The notes beneath the pieces were generated by a model. The model made no database searches and had not been told where the DNA came from. It worked only from the letters and a program-made list of their open reading frames with translations. Below, piece by piece: positions 26,411 through 35,190 of a stretch of 64,000 bases of DNA (its first letter is position 1; each line of letters opens with the position of its first letter). The translations under genes were made by a program, and so were the position numbers. This stretch comes from a bacterium (lineage in GTDB: Bacteria; BMS3Abin14), in the NCBI GenBank assembly GCA_029210965.1, contig JARGFZ010000001.1:62001-126000 (forward strand), given 5' to 3'.

Positions 26411-27658
26411 CTAGAGCCGGTGGCTGTAGAACGGGAACATTTCGCAAAGTTCTCTGATCTCACCCTTGACCTGGGCCAGGAAAGCTTTGTCATCCCTTTT
26501 CTCAAGAATTTTACTGATCCACTGTCCTATCAGGGCCATCTCAGCTTCCTTCATCCCCCTGGTGGTGATGGCGGGTGTGCCCAGGCGAAGACCGCTGGTG
26601 ATAAAGGGGCTTCTCGTCTCAAAGGGTACAGTGTTCTTGTTGGCGGTGATACCAGCCTCGTCCAAAGCCTCTTCGGCGTCTTTCCCGGTATACTCCGCCT
26701 CCCTGAGGTCCAGAAGCATGAGGTGGTTATCGGTCCCTCCTGAGACCAGTTTGAAACCCTGCCTTGTCAGTTCATCAGCCAGAGCGGCAGCGTTCCGCAC
26801 GATCTGTCTCTGGTATTGTTTGAACTCAGGAGTCAGAGCCTCCTTGAAAGCGACTGCCTTGGCGGCAATGACGTGCTCCAGGGGGCCGCCCTGGGATCCC
26901 GGGAAAACACGGCTGCCCAGCTTTTTGGCCCACTCCTCGGTGCTCATGATCATCCCGCCCCTCGGCCCGCGCAGGGTCTTGTGGGTGGTGGTGGTCACAA
27001 TGTGAGCATGGGGAACCGGGCTCGGATGCTCACCGGCAGCAATTAGGCCAGCGATATGGGCCATGTCCACAAAGAAAACAGCCCCCACCTCGTCACAGAT
27101 CTCCCGGAACTTCTCGAAATCTATGGTTCTCGGGTAAGCGGACGCACCAGCTATGACCATCTTGGGTTTATGCTTCCTGGCGAGATCCCGCACCTCATCG
27201 TAGTCTATCCTCTGGTCGTCCTCACGGACACCATAGGCCACAACATTATAAAGAAAACCTGAGAAGTTCACCGGACTGCCGTGGGTAAGGTGACCACCGT
27301 GAGAAAGGTTCATCCCCAGGATGGTGTCCCCCGGCTCGAGAACGGCGAAGTACACGGCCATATTGGCCTGGGCGCCAGCGTGGGGCTGAACGTTGACATA
27401 ATCGGCACCGAAAAGCTCTATTGCACGATCTATGGCAAGCTGCTCGGTGACGTCCACGTGCTCACAACCACCGTAATACCGTTTCCCGGGATAGCCCTCT
27501 GCATACTTGTTGGTCATGACGCTGCCCTGGGCCTCAAGGACCGCCTCGCTCACCATATTCTCTGAGGCGATGAGCTCCAACTGGTACTCTTCCCTCTCGG
27601 TCTCACCGCGAATGGCCGCGTAAACTTCAGGATCGAAATCTTTCAGGATGCTTGGCAA
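26411..27658 (-). CDS. glyA: Serine hydroxymethyltransferase
   Basis: 415 aa from TTG 27658, which has GGAGG six bases upstream; the frame extends five codons to TTG 27673. It interconverts serine and glycine with tetrahydrofolate and [38 protein letters not shown] and the PLP-lysine motif [14 protein letters not shown] are all present, the length is normal, and the C-terminal substrate region ([20 protein letters not shown]) is intact. It sits between the dCMP deaminase and rpiB genes. Confidence 0.96.
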   Translation of the reverse strand: MPSILKDFDPEVYAAIRGETEREEYQLELIASENMVSEAVLEAQGSVMTNKYAEGYPGKRYYGGCEHVDVTEQLAIDRAIELFGADYVNVQPHAGAQANMAVYFAVLEPGDTILGMNLSHGGHLTHGSPVNFSGFLYNVVAYGVREDDQRIDYDEVRDLARKHKPKMVIAGASAYPRTIDFEKFREICDEVGAVFFVDMAHIAGLIAAGEHPSPVPHAHIVTTTTHKTLRGPRGGMIMSTEEWAKKLGSRVFPGSQGGPLEHVIAAKAVAFKEALTPEFKQYQRQIVRNAAALADELTRQGFKLVSGGTDNHLMLLDLREAEYTGKDAEEALDEAGITANKNTVPFETRSPFITSGLRLGTPAITTRGMKEAEMALIGQWISKILEKRDDKAFLAQVKGEIRELCEMFPFYSHRL

Positions 27659-27680
27659 TGCTTTCCTCCGCAATAGTCAT

Positions 27681-27752
27681 CGATTATCGGTTAACGGTTA
27701 TCAGTGCCTTATTCTGCGTACTGCGTACTGCGTGCTGCGTCCTGCGTTCTGG
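27681..27752. repeat. 7-bp arrays between glyA and rpiB
   Basis: 27681-27704 has CGATTAT, CGGTTAA, CGGTTAT; 27711-27752 has ATTCTGC, GTACTGC, GTACTGC, GTGCTGC, GTCCTGC, GTTCTGG. It ends a few bases from the rpiB stop. Confidence 0.78.
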
Positions 27753-27757
27753 AAAGT

Positions 27758-28210
27758 TTATTCGTCGAATTTATTGATCCTTTTTAAGTGCCTGTCTCCC
27801 TCAAAGGGAGTATCCAGCCAGGTATCCACGATATCCTTTGCCAGATCGGTGCCCAGGATCCTTCCACCCAGAACCAGGACGTTGGAATCGTTATGGCTTC
27901 TGGCAGCCCGTGCTGTGAAATGATCGTGGCAAAGGGCACCCCGGATACCCTTGTACCGGTTGGCCATCATGGACATACCCAAGCCTGTACCGCAGATCAG
28001 GATCCCTCTATTTGAACTCCCGGCAAGTACCGATTCGCAAACCTTCCTGGCAAAATCGGGATAATCAACGGACTGGGTCGAATCGGTGCCCAGATCAAGT
28101 GCTGTTACGCCCTTGACTGAGAGGTGTTCCTTGATGATCTCCTTGAGTCCGAAACCGGCATGGTCAGAGGCAAGAGCGATCCTGCAGTCACAACCTTCGC
28201 TACAGCTCAT
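27758..28210 (-). CDS. rpiB: Ribose-5-phosphate isomerase B
   Basis: 150 aa from ATG 28210, which overlaps the end of the upstream cytochrome gene by 11 bases. It interconverts ribose 5-phosphate and ribulose 5-phosphate. IALASDHAGFGLKE, DLGTDSTQSVDYPDFA, GILICGTGLGMSMMANR (phosphate and catalytic region) and SHNDSNVLVLGGR are all typical of RpiB/LacAB. The adjacent order with glyA is common in this group of bacteria. An upstream extension of 19 codons is possible but reads through the cytochrome gene. Confidence 0.93.
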   Translation of the reverse strand: MSCSEGCDCRIALASDHAGFGLKEIIKEHLSVKGVTALDLGTDSTQSVDYPDFARKVCESVLAGSSNRGILICGTGLGMSMMANRYKGIRGALCHDHFTARAARSHNDSNVLVLGGRILGTDLAKDIVDTWLDTPFEGDRHLKRINKFDE

Positions 28211-28667
28211 TCTTGTCGACCATGGCCTCATGGCAATAGGCGCAGAAAGCTCCCATCTTGCGCCCATCGTTGGTGCCGACTCTCAGATATTTGTAGTTGG
28301 GGTTGGAGGGGTGCGGGTCGTGGCAACTGCCACAGGTCAGTTCGCCGTTATTACCCAGGACCTCCTGAGGAACGAAAGCTTTTTTGGGCTTCACACCCAC
28401 AGGATGGCTCTTCGTGAGATGGATGGGCATAATCCCCTCATCCTCATTGTGGCAACCGAGGCACAGGGCATCGGTCCCGCTCACAGTCTGGCCAGTGGCG
28501 GTGTATTTTTCGCTTTGGTTGGGAGCTACCCCGAAGGAGAAATTTCCCTGGGTATCGTGAAGGCTGTGGCACTCTGTACAATCGTTGTCGTGTGGACCGG
28601 CAGCGTAAATAACGGTCGGTGACGCAAGAATCGCCAGGGCGGCAATAAAGAAGAAAGCCCTTCTCAT
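28200..28667 (-). CDS. Tetrahaem periplasmic c-type cytochrome
   Basis: 155 aa from ATG 28667, preceded by AAGGAGGACACG. Residues 1-22 are a signal peptide (ends PTVIYAA). Four haem sites are present: CTECH, CLGCH, CGSCH and CAYCH, and SHPVGVKP resembles a distal-ligand segment seen in the larger cytochrome at 5.9 kb. It is probably a small soluble periplasmic electron carrier. It is encoded just before, and overlapping, rpiB; the overlap suggests cotranscription despite unrelated roles. Confidence 0.9.
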   Translation of the reverse strand: MRRAFFFIAALAILASPTVIYAAGPHDNDCTECHSLHDTQGNFSFGVAPNQSEKYTATGQTVSGTDALCLGCHNEDEGIMPIHLTKSHPVGVKPKKAFVPQEVLGNNGELTCGSCHDPHPSNPNYKYLRVGTNDGRKMGAFCAYCHEAMVDKNEL

Positions 28668-28864
28668 CGTGTCCTCCTTGTAAACGGCTCCGGAATCGGA
28701 TTTTTTACCTGCCACGCCAAGATCGGCGTCACTGGCAGAACATTACGAGCAGTCACCCCCAAGGGCAACTGAACTAGTGAAACTATACTTTCAGGCCCTT
28801 TTTTGTCAAGCAACCTTCAATTTTTTTTAGCCTATAACAGGCTAAAACTGTTAAAAAATTGAAG

Positions 28865-30532
28865 ATGGACTATCTATCTCTGAAAGCGGCTGTTAGGGAG
28901 GCGGAAAAAAGGTTTGCGGGGCAAAAAATATTCGACGCCTGGCAAGCCGGCCCCGGTGAAGTTATCCTTGTGACCCGCAGCGGTTCGGGATTACTGTTTT
29001 CTATCAACCCCGACCGACCCGGCCTGTTCCTTGCCGATCCCGGTGAACGGCCCGATAGAGTTTTTTCCCCCTTCAACGACCTTTTGCGCGTCCGGATCAA
29101 AGGGACCAGCGTCGGATCAATATATTTGCAAAAGGCTGGTGAACGGATCGTCACCCTCACCTTTGCCGCCGCCTGGCCCGCCAGGGAGGGCACCCCCCTC
29201 AAAATGGTGTTGGAGATCATGGGGCGGCGAAGCAACCTTTTGATTCTGGCAGAGGAACGGATCCTGGTACCTTTAAAAGCGGTGCCGAAGGATAAAAGCC
29301 CTGCACGTCCTGTAATGGCAGGGGAACCTTATCGACCTCCTCCCCCCCGGGAAGGCACCCCCGTGGAAGAAGTGACTACGGAGGCGCTGCCCATGATCAA
29401 CTCTCGGGAAGTTGGCAAAACACTCCTGGAAAATATCCAGGGGTTATCCCCCTACACCGCGAACCAGGCCGTCCAGCTTGCCCTTCAGAAACGCCCGAAA
29501 GAAGACAGGTCGGATAACAGGGAAGGGATTACTATCACCATCAGGGAAATGGTTGCATCGTGTACCGGCGAAAAAGGGTTTCTGCTTGGTAGCAACGGGA
29601 AATTTTATCTCTCACCCTTCCAACCGGTTCCCCTGGGACCATCCGACACGGTGGAGGAATTCAGCCCCTTTTCCTTAGCTGCGGCCGCATGGATGAGCTC
29701 CGACCCTTCATACACCAGAGAAGGTCACAGCGAACCCGGGTATCTTAAAAGGGGGCTGGAAGACCGGCTGGAACGGATAAGGTCTGCCCTCCAACGTGTG
29801 GATACCGAGGAGGAGCGCTGCCGGACCCACGACGAGATCAGGATCATGGCAGAAGCGCTGCTTATTAATGCCGTGGGGATCGACCACGGGATCGAATCGG
29901 TTCTCCTGCCGGACCCCTACAACCCGGGTCTGGAACTTACTATTCCCATGGACCGGACCAAAACCCCCCACGAGAACGCCAACGACCTGTTTTCCAAGGC
30001 CCGCCGCCTGAAAAGAGGCCTTGAAGAAACCAGATCCAGACGAGGAAAGCTTGATGAGGAGCTAAAAGAGATCCGGCAGGCCATGGAAGCATTGGACGAC
30101 AAAAACGACCCCGGGCCTGCCCGGGAACTGCTTTCGGTGGGAACATCCGTCACTGTGAAAAAAGGGAAGGTGTCCCACACCTCCTACAGCGGACCCGGGC
30201 ACAGACATATGTTAGACGGGTTCACCATACTGGTAGGGAAAAGCTCCACCGACAACGAAAAGGTGACCTTCAAGGCAGCCGGCCCCAACGATCTGTGGCT
30301 TCACGCCAGGGATTTTCCGGGATCCCACGTGGTCATTCTCACAGAAAAAAGACAGGTGCCTGACAAGGTTCTTTACACGGCCGCGGCCCTTGCAGCAAAA
30401 GGAAGCGGGGCAAGGAACGACACGGCGCCTGAGATCATGGTCACCGAAAGGAAGTGGGTGCGCAAGCTCAAGGGGGCCAAGCCGGGAATGGTGACGGTGG
30501 AAAGGTTCAGGACAATAAGGCCCAGAATGTAG
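28865..30532 (+). CDS. NFACT family protein (RqcH/FbpA-like)
   Basis: 555 aa from ATG 28865. The N-terminal NFACT-N domain begins MDYLSLKAAVREAEKRFAGQ, continues with LLFSINPDRPGLFL and MVLEIMGRRSNLLIL. A coiled coil lies about residues 375-415 (KARRLKRGLEETRSRRGKLD). The C-terminal NFACT-R domain contains GFTILVGKSSTDNEKVTFK and NDLWLHARDFPGSHVVIL. Bacterial homologues (RqcH) bind split 50S subunits and add alanine tails to stalled nascent chains. Whether this one is active in ribosome quality control is inferred. The stop TAG lies in the first unit of a 7-bp array. Confidence 0.85.
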   Translation: MDYLSLKAAVREAEKRFAGQKIFDAWQAGPGEVILVTRSGSGLLFSINPDRPGLFLADPGERPDRVFSPFNDLLRVRIKGTSVGSIYLQKAGERIVTLTFAAAWPAREGTPLKMVLEIMGRRSNLLILAEERILVPLKAVPKDKSPARPVMAGEPYRPPPPREGTPVEEVTTEALPMINSREVGKTLLENIQGLSPYTANQAVQLALQKRPKEDRSDNREGITITIREMVASCTGEKGFLLGSNGKFYLSPFQPVPLGPSDTVEEFSPFSLAAAAWMSSDPSYTREGHSEPGYLKRGLEDRLERIRSALQRVDTEEERCRTHDEIRIMAEALLINAVGIDHGIESVLLPDPYNPGLELTIPMDRTKTPHENANDLFSKARRLKRGLEETRSRRGKLDEELKEIRQAMEALDDKNDPGPARELLSVGTSVTVKKGKVSHTSYSGPGHRHMLDGFTILVGKSSTDNEKVTFKAAGPNDLWLHARDFPGSHVVILTEKRQVPDKVLYTAAALAAKGSGARNDTAPEIMVTERKWVRKLKGAKPGMVTVERFRTIRPRM

Positions 30533-30551
30533 AATGCAGAACGTAGAATAG
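30523..30551. repeat. 7-bp array at the NFACT stop codon
   Basis: AGAATGT, AGAATGC, AGAACGT, AGAATAG. The NFACT stop codon is part of the first unit. Confidence 0.75.
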
Positions 30552-30893
30552 GATCAAGGGCTGATTCAACAGGGATGAAGGGGATAAGGGGGATGAATAT
30601 ACGAAAAGAAACCGCTGTTTCCCAAAATCCATGGGTAAATAACGTTTATGATGATTGGATTATTAAATCCAGTTTTTCAGGATTTAGCAACTCTTATAGC
30701 CTTACCTTTGTGTAACCCTGTGGAGCAGCCTTCCGATGGCTGCGCTGTGGTAAATCAGCTCTTGCCAATTTTTATAGAAGGAATGACTTACCCCGGTTTT
30801 ACTGATTTTCCCCGTGTAAAACTGCGATGGCTTCCTGTTATTATATTTGCGGCCCACTGCATTGAGGCTTGGGTCGTGTGCATATAAACCTGG

Positions 30894-31094
30894 ATTGCTT
30901 CGGCATAGTCCACAGGCTCGCAATGACAACCACGGGAGCGCTCCAAAGTTGATGACTTCGCAAAAAGCCATCAATGCGCCCCGAGGGGGGCGCCCAAATC
31001 AATGACTGGCGAAATAAGTCATTGATTTGTAAGGAAAGCGAAAATGACACTTTTCGCTTTCCGTGGAGCAAAAAGCCGATAACGGACTTTTTGC
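30894..31094. repeat. String of six consecutive hairpins
   Basis: In the 675-base NFACT to SDR gap: 30894-30924 (ATTGC/GCAAT), 30949-30974 (TTGATG/CATCAA), 30976-30993 (GCGCCCC/GGGGCGC), 30996-31028 (12-bp perfect stem AAATCAATGACT), 31033-31062 (12-bp perfect stem GGAAAGCGAAAA) and 31068-31094 (GCAAAAAG/CTTTTTGC with inner CCG/CGG). 30552-30890 is otherwise non-coding with no supported gene. Confidence 0.7.
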
Positions 31095-31207
31095 GACCCT
31101 GTCAAAGTTACGCTTTAATGAATCCCCCAAAAACCTGTTTACACTATTTATCCTCTGTGTTCTCTGTGTACTGTGAGTAAACAATACTGATGTACAAGGA
31201 GTTGAAA

Positions 31208-31996
31208 ATGATTTTAAAAGATAAGATCGCACTCATCACTGGCGCAGGCAGGGGGCTGGGAAGAGCCACCGCGGTGGCCCTGGCAAGAGAGGGCGCCTGG
31301 GTGGCTCTCCTGAGCCGCACGAAATCAGAGCTTGCGGAAACAGCTGAGCTTGTGGAGAAAGAGGGCGGCAAAACCCTTATCCTCCCAGTGGACATCTCCG
31401 ACGAAAAAGCGGTCCGGGAGGCGGTAGAAAAAACTGTTTCTGACCTGGGAACCATTCACATCCTGATCAACTGCGCCGCCGTTGTCGGCCCCGCGGCCCC
31501 TCTCCACGAGGTGGACCCGGACGACTGGGACCGAACTTTATCGATCAACCTCAACGGTGTCCGGCAGATCTGCCAGGAGGCCATCCCCCACATGATCAAC
31601 ACTGGTGGCGGCAGGATAATCAACGTCACCTCGGGCCTCGCCCAGATCCCAATGCCCCTCTTCGGAGCCTACTCGGTAAGCAAAGCGGGAGTGAACCACA
31701 TGACCCGCATCATGGCCGAGGAGCTGAGCATATTTAACATCCAGGTCAACTGCCTTGACCCGGGGGTGATGGACACCAGTATGCAGAGGGAGATTAGAGA
31801 CCTGGGACCGGAGGTTCTTGGTAAGGCCCTCCATGACCAGTTCGTTTCCTTCAAGGAGGGCGGGCACCTGAAGCCCCCTGAGGAGGTGGCCTCCCTGGCG
31901 GTCTTCCTGGCTTCGGACCACTCGGTAGGCATTACCGGGGAGATCGGGGGAGCGGCGGAGTATCGTGATTTTGGGTACGGACTAGCGGAGGAATAA
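31208..31996 (+). CDS. Short-chain dehydrogenase/reductase
   Basis: 262 aa from ATG 31208 with AAGGAG seven bases upstream. The NAD(P)-binding motif is TGAGRGLG (residues 11-18), NCAAVVGPA forms the NAG-type region, the catalytic Ser is in INVTSGLA and the Tyr-Lys pair is in AYSVSKAGVNHM. This is a classical FabG-like SDR, cytoplasmic; the substrate cannot be predicted. It is preceded by the hairpin string and no operon partner is seen. Confidence 0.87.
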   Translation: MILKDKIALITGAGRGLGRATAVALAREGAWVALLSRTKSELAETAELVEKEGGKTLILPVDISDEKAVREAVEKTVSDLGTIHILINCAAVVGPAAPLHEVDPDDWDRTLSINLNGVRQICQEAIPHMINTGGGRIINVTSGLAQIPMPLFGAYSVSKAGVNHMTRIMAEELSIFNIQVNCLDPGVMDTSMQREIRDLGPEVLGKALHDQFVSFKEGGHLKPPEEVASLAVFLASDHSVGITGEIGGAAEYRDFGYGLAEE

Positions 31997-32026
31997 TCAC
32001 CGCACGATTCACACGGGTGATCATTC

Positions 32027-32066
32027 AGAAGAGGTGAAGAGGAGAAGAGGGGAAAAGGGGAAAATG
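32027..32066. repeat. 8-bp array downstream of the SDR gene
   Basis: Five exact-period units: AGAAGAGG, TGAAGAGG, AGAAGAGG, GGAAAAGG, GGAAAATG. It ends at the stop of the converging four-helix-bundle gene. Confidence 0.8.
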
Positions 32067-32067
32067 C

Positions 32068-32457
32068 CTAAATCTTCACGGGAATGATCCATTTGTCGGC
32101 TGTCAGGATCATTTTGACTATCTGCCTGATAACCGTCTCGAATCTATCCAAAAGTTTATCTTTTTCATCCATTTCGATATAACCACACTGGAAAGCGTAA
32201 TCCAACCATACCAGTGTTTCACAGGCCTCGCTCTCAACATCGTTAAGTTTAGCGATAAAGGCGGCTTTGTACCTTCTTTTGCGCCAAGCCTCAGCCAGAT
32301 TAGCACACACCGACCTCGAAGAACGACGTATCTGGTCGGTCATTAAATACCTCTCTTCACGAGGAAAATTCTTGGATAAGTGGAAGATCACCATGGAGGC
32401 TTCCATGGCAGTATTGAATACGTTTAAATCTCTGTAGGATCGGATTTTTTCGGGCAT
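32068..32457 (-). CDS. Four-helix-bundle protein (23S rRNA intervening-sequence protein family)
   Basis: 129 aa. IRSYRDLNVFNTAMEASMVI, then LMTDQIRRSSRSVCANLAEA and CETLVWLDYAF match the family of small four-helix proteins first noticed in 23S rRNA intervening sequences. Here it is free-standing, between an SDR gene and a cation-efflux gene, with no rRNA nearby. Function is unknown; a pentameric helical bundle with possible RNA or DNA contact is the usual suggestion. Confidence 0.85.
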   Translation of the reverse strand: MPEKIRSYRDLNVFNTAMEASMVIFHLSKNFPREERYLMTDQIRRSSRSVCANLAEAWRKRRYKAAFIAKLNDVESEACETLVWLDYAFQCGYIEMDEKDKLLDRFETVIRQIVKMILTADKWIIPVKI

Positions 32458-32515
32458 ATGCAGGTCCTTTCGTTAAATGGATTTTGTACGGATTGACCTG
32501 CAATATATATACCTA

Positions 32516-32567
32516 CCTCCCCATCCCCTTTCTCCTCTTCCCCTCTTCTCCTCTTCCGCCTTTACTC
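32516..32567. repeat. 8-bp array between helix-bundle and cation-efflux genes
   Basis: TCCCCTTT, CTCCTCTT, CCCCTCTT, CTCCTCTT, CCGCCTTT and variants; the array overlaps the stop of the cation-efflux gene, whose tail (EEGPEEE) is encoded by related sequence. Confidence 0.75.
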
Positions 32568-33518
32568 CTCTTCCGGCCCTTCTTCCGGCTCTACATGCAC
32601 CAGCACATCGAACACCCTCTCGTCCCTTTCCATAATGGCGTTCTTCACATCTTTGGCCACATCGTGGCTCTCGCGCACCGGCATTTCCGGATCCAGGCCC
32701 AGGTGGAGCTCCACCGCGATACGATGCCCTACATACCTCATTTTGAGGTCCCGGACGCTCCTGGTTCGAGGAACCATCAGGATCATCTGTTCCATCCGGC
32801 TCATATAGTCCCTGGCCGGGGCTGTGTCCACAAGCCTTGCCGACGCCTCCCAGCCGATCCCCAAACCCACTTTGATTACCACTACCGCCACCAGCGTCCC
32901 CATAAGGGCGTCGGCCACCGCGAAGGAGGGCCGGATCATGGCCAGCCCCGCACCTGCCATCACCCCCATGGAAGTCAGCGAGTCGCTCCGGTGGTGCCAC
33001 GCGTTGGCCATCAGTGAAGAGTGCCCCGTTTTCCGTGCGGCCTTCATGGTGACCCGAAAGAGGTATTCCTTAAGCAGGACACTTAGTAAGGCTACCGGGA
33101 GGACTACAATTGACGGGGACCTCGCCTCACCCGACAGAATGACCCGGACCGAATCCAGCATGATCCCGAGACCCGCGGCGATGAGGATCATGCCGAGGAT
33201 CAACTCGGCCATGAGTTCCACCTTGGCATGACCGTAGTGGTGGCTGTCATCGCTCGGACGGCTGCCCACGATGAGACCCCAGGCGACAACGACATCGGAG
33301 ACAAGATCGGACAGGGAATGGGCCGCGTCCGCCACAAGGGCGCGGCTGCCGCCGGCAACCCCCACCGAGAACTTGAGAACCACCAGCAGGAGGTTTACGG
33401 AGGCACCGAGGGCAGTGACCCGCAGGCCCTCTTTGGGATCAGGAGCGGGGAAAGGTATGTGGTTTGTGTGAGATAATATAAGATTCAAGTTTGAAGTTTG
33501 GGGTTGGAATCTATCCAA
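32562..33518 (-). CDS. Cation diffusion facilitator (CDF) family transporter
   Basis: Up to 318 aa. VADAAHSLSDLVSDVVV carries the metal-binding Asp/His of helix 2 and HHYGHAKVELMAE the matching loop; six membrane helices lie in about residues 30-225 and a cytoplasmic ferredoxin-like domain follows (RDLKMRYVGHRIAVELHLG). It would export divalent cations (Zn, Fe, Co, Mn or Cd) using a proton gradient. The start is uncertain: TTG 33518 lies in a 7-bp array that encodes the first residues (RFQPQTSNLN), and TTG 33488 is an alternative; neither has a clear ribosome-binding site. Confidence 0.85.
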   Translation of the reverse strand: MDRFQPQTSNLNLILSHTNHIPFPAPDPKEGLRVTALGASVNLLLVVLKFSVGVAGGSRALVADAAHSLSDLVSDVVVAWGLIVGSRPSDDSHHYGHAKVELMAELILGMILIAAGLGIMLDSVRVILSGEARSPSIVVLPVALLSVLLKEYLFRVTMKAARKTGHSSLMANAWHHRSDSLTSMGVMAGAGLAMIRPSFAVADALMGTLVAVVVIKVGLGIGWEASARLVDTAPARDYMSRMEQMILMVPRTRSVRDLKMRYVGHRIAVELHLGLDPEMPVRESHDVAKDVKNAIMERDERVFDVLVHVEPEEGPEEE

Positions 33519-33540
33519 GGTCTAAAATCCAAGATCCGAG
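33481..33540. repeat. 7-bp arrays at the start of the cation-efflux gene
   Basis: AGTTTGA, AGTTTGG, GGTTGGA at 33487-33510, then TCTAAAA, TCCAAGA, TCCGAGA to 33540. The coding frame may begin inside the array. Confidence 0.75.
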
Positions 33541-33614
33541 AGAACAGTTGCTAATAACTGTCAGTGGGCAAAGGAAAGTCCATGAATTTTCCCTGCGTTC
33601 CGTGTTCTATCATT

Positions 33615-34550
33615 TCACTGAACCAACCCCAGCTCCTCGGAAAGGCTGTCCCCTATGGTTTTTAGCGGATCGAGCCCGCGGATCTCTTCAAGAGTGAGGT
33701 TGACGCGGCCGACAGCAAGCCCGTCTCCCAGGAGAAGAAGCCTCTTTATATACGGCTCCTGATTCTCCTGCGCTCTCTGCAGGAACTCTGAACCGTCGCT
33801 CACAGCGATCCGGTTGATGATAAGCCCGTGGACCGAGAAACCCGCGCCCGTGAGTTTCGTCAAAGTTCTCTCAGCCTGCCTGACCACGAGGGACTCCGGA
33901 TTAGCCACTAAATAAAACATGGTATTCTCCTGGAGAAACCGGGCGATACTCTCGGATCTAACTACCCACTCCTCCATGATCCCTGCCAGGGACCGCCGTC
34001 TTGAGATAACGCCAGCGAGCCGATCCATGGCCTCGTAAAGCCTGGCACCAGCTTTGAGATGCTTTTTCATGAGCTTCGGCATGTGCAGGAGGTTCAGCGT
34101 CTCGCCGGTGGGTGCCGTATCCCATATGATCCTCTCATACTTCCCGTCAGCCGCCATCTCCACGATCATGTCCAGCAGGGTCTCTTCTCTGAGGGAGGGC
34201 GCTGTCCCGATGTAATCCAGAAGGTCCAGGTCACCGTTTTGCTCCATGCTTTCCGTATCCAGGAATTGAGAAAGTATGGCAGTAAAGTCAGGTCCGAACT
34301 TCTCCTTCCAGGTCCGGGCGATGCTTTCCTGGCTGAACTCCACCGCATCCAGGTTTGGAGCTACAGAGGTGAGCCTGTCCCCTATATCCATCTCGTAGAT
34401 ATCACCCAGGGAGGGAGCCATGTCAGAAGTGATATGGAGAGTACGGACACCCTGCGATGCAAAGCTCACAGCCACAGCCGCAGAGCAGGTCGTCTTTCCC
34501 ACACCGCCCTTTCCGCCGAACAGTAAAAGTTTTGAATCAGTGTTTCCCAT
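33615..34550 (-). CDS. ArsA/Get3-type ATPase
   Basis: 311 aa. The deviant Walker A is FGGKGGVGKTT (about 11-21), followed by HITSDMAPSLGDI (switch I, where many family members have DPAHSL) and YERIIWDTAPTGETLNLL (switch II). ArsA-family ATPases power arsenite pumps or target tail-anchored membrane proteins. There is only one ATPase half and no arsB or arsR nearby, so an arsenite role is not supported here. The DMAPS change at switch I is worth noting. Confidence 0.85.
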   Translation of the reverse strand: MGNTDSKLLLFGGKGGVGKTTCSAAVAVSFASQGVRTLHITSDMAPSLGDIYEMDIGDRLTSVAPNLDAVEFSQESIARTWKEKFGPDFTAILSQFLDTESMEQNGDLDLLDYIGTAPSLREETLLDMIVEMAADGKYERIIWDTAPTGETLNLLHMPKLMKKHLKAGARLYEAMDRLAGVISRRRSLAGIMEEWVVRSESIARFLQENTMFYLVANPESLVVRQAERTLTKLTGAGFSVHGLIINRIAVSDGSEFLQRAQENQEPYIKRLLLLGDGLAVGRVNLTLEEIRGLDPLKTIGDSLSEELGLVQ

Positions 34551-34660
34551 GTTTTCTCTGTCCCTTGTTCCGGCTCTTGAATAGGGAAATGAATATCACA
34601 AAGCAACGATACTCTTCAATTCCATAATCTCTCACTACATGAACCAGGGCTGCTATTTGT

Positions 34661-34695
34661 AATCCTCAATACTCCATCCGGAATCCTGAATTATA
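34661..34695. repeat. 7-bp array at the end of the thioesterase gene
   Basis: AATCCTC, AATACTC, CATCCGG, AATCCTG, AATTATA, running into the stop codon of the thioesterase gene. Confidence 0.65.
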
Positions 34696-35089
34696 AAAGT
34701 TCCTCCGGCATTCTCCTGGGCTTCAGGTTTGTCCCGATGCAGGCTACCTTGACTGTACCTTCAACCAGGATTGCCTCCTCCCCTTCCCGTTTAATCCTCT
34801 GGCCGAAGGTAACGCTGCTGCGCTTTCCCCCCTGGATCCAGGTTTCGATGACGAGGTCGTCATCGAGACCGGCCGGAGAGCGGTACTTTACGTTCACCTC
34901 AACAACGATGAAAAGAATACCAGCATCCTGGTACTGCCTGATGGACCGCCCCAGTTCCCTCAGGTACTGGTTCCGGCCCCGTTCCATATAACGGAGATAG
35001 TTGGCGTAATAGACGACGCCCCCCGCGTCAGTATCCTCGTAGCATGTACGGTATTTGACAATTGAAACATGCTCGCGGCTATCCTTCAA
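34691..35089 (-). CDS. Acyl-CoA thioesterase, YbgC/4-hydroxybenzoyl-CoA type
   Basis: 132 aa, TTG start with GGAGG six bases upstream. A hot-dog fold enzyme: YEDTDAGGVVYYANYLRYME contains the catalytic Asp and the family signature, and VKYRSPAGLDDDLVIET follows. It hydrolyses short or medium acyl-CoA thioesters in the cytoplasm; YbgC proteins often associate with the Tol-Pal system, but no tol genes are present here. It lies about 100 bases after the end, in coordinates before, the giant DUF11 gene and reads in the same direction. Confidence 0.88.
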   Translation of the reverse strand: MKDSREHVSIVKYRTCYEDTDAGGVVYYANYLRYMERGRNQYLRELGRSIRQYQDAGILFIVVEVNVKYRSPAGLDDDLVIETWIQGGKRSSVTFGQRIKREGEEAILVEGTVKVACIGTNLKPRRMPEELL

Positions 35090-35190
35090 AAGACCCCTCC
35101 GAAAACGATGAACTCAAGCATAAATGAGCGTGAACAATATGGCACAAGGAAGAGGAAGATTCCAGATTTGAAAAGTATCAACTTAAGATG

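Noticed and set aside
30648-30887. A 79-codon plus-strand ORF in the NFACT-SDR gap
   Set aside because: No ribosome-binding site, no recognisable family, and it lies in hairpin-rich non-coding DNA.
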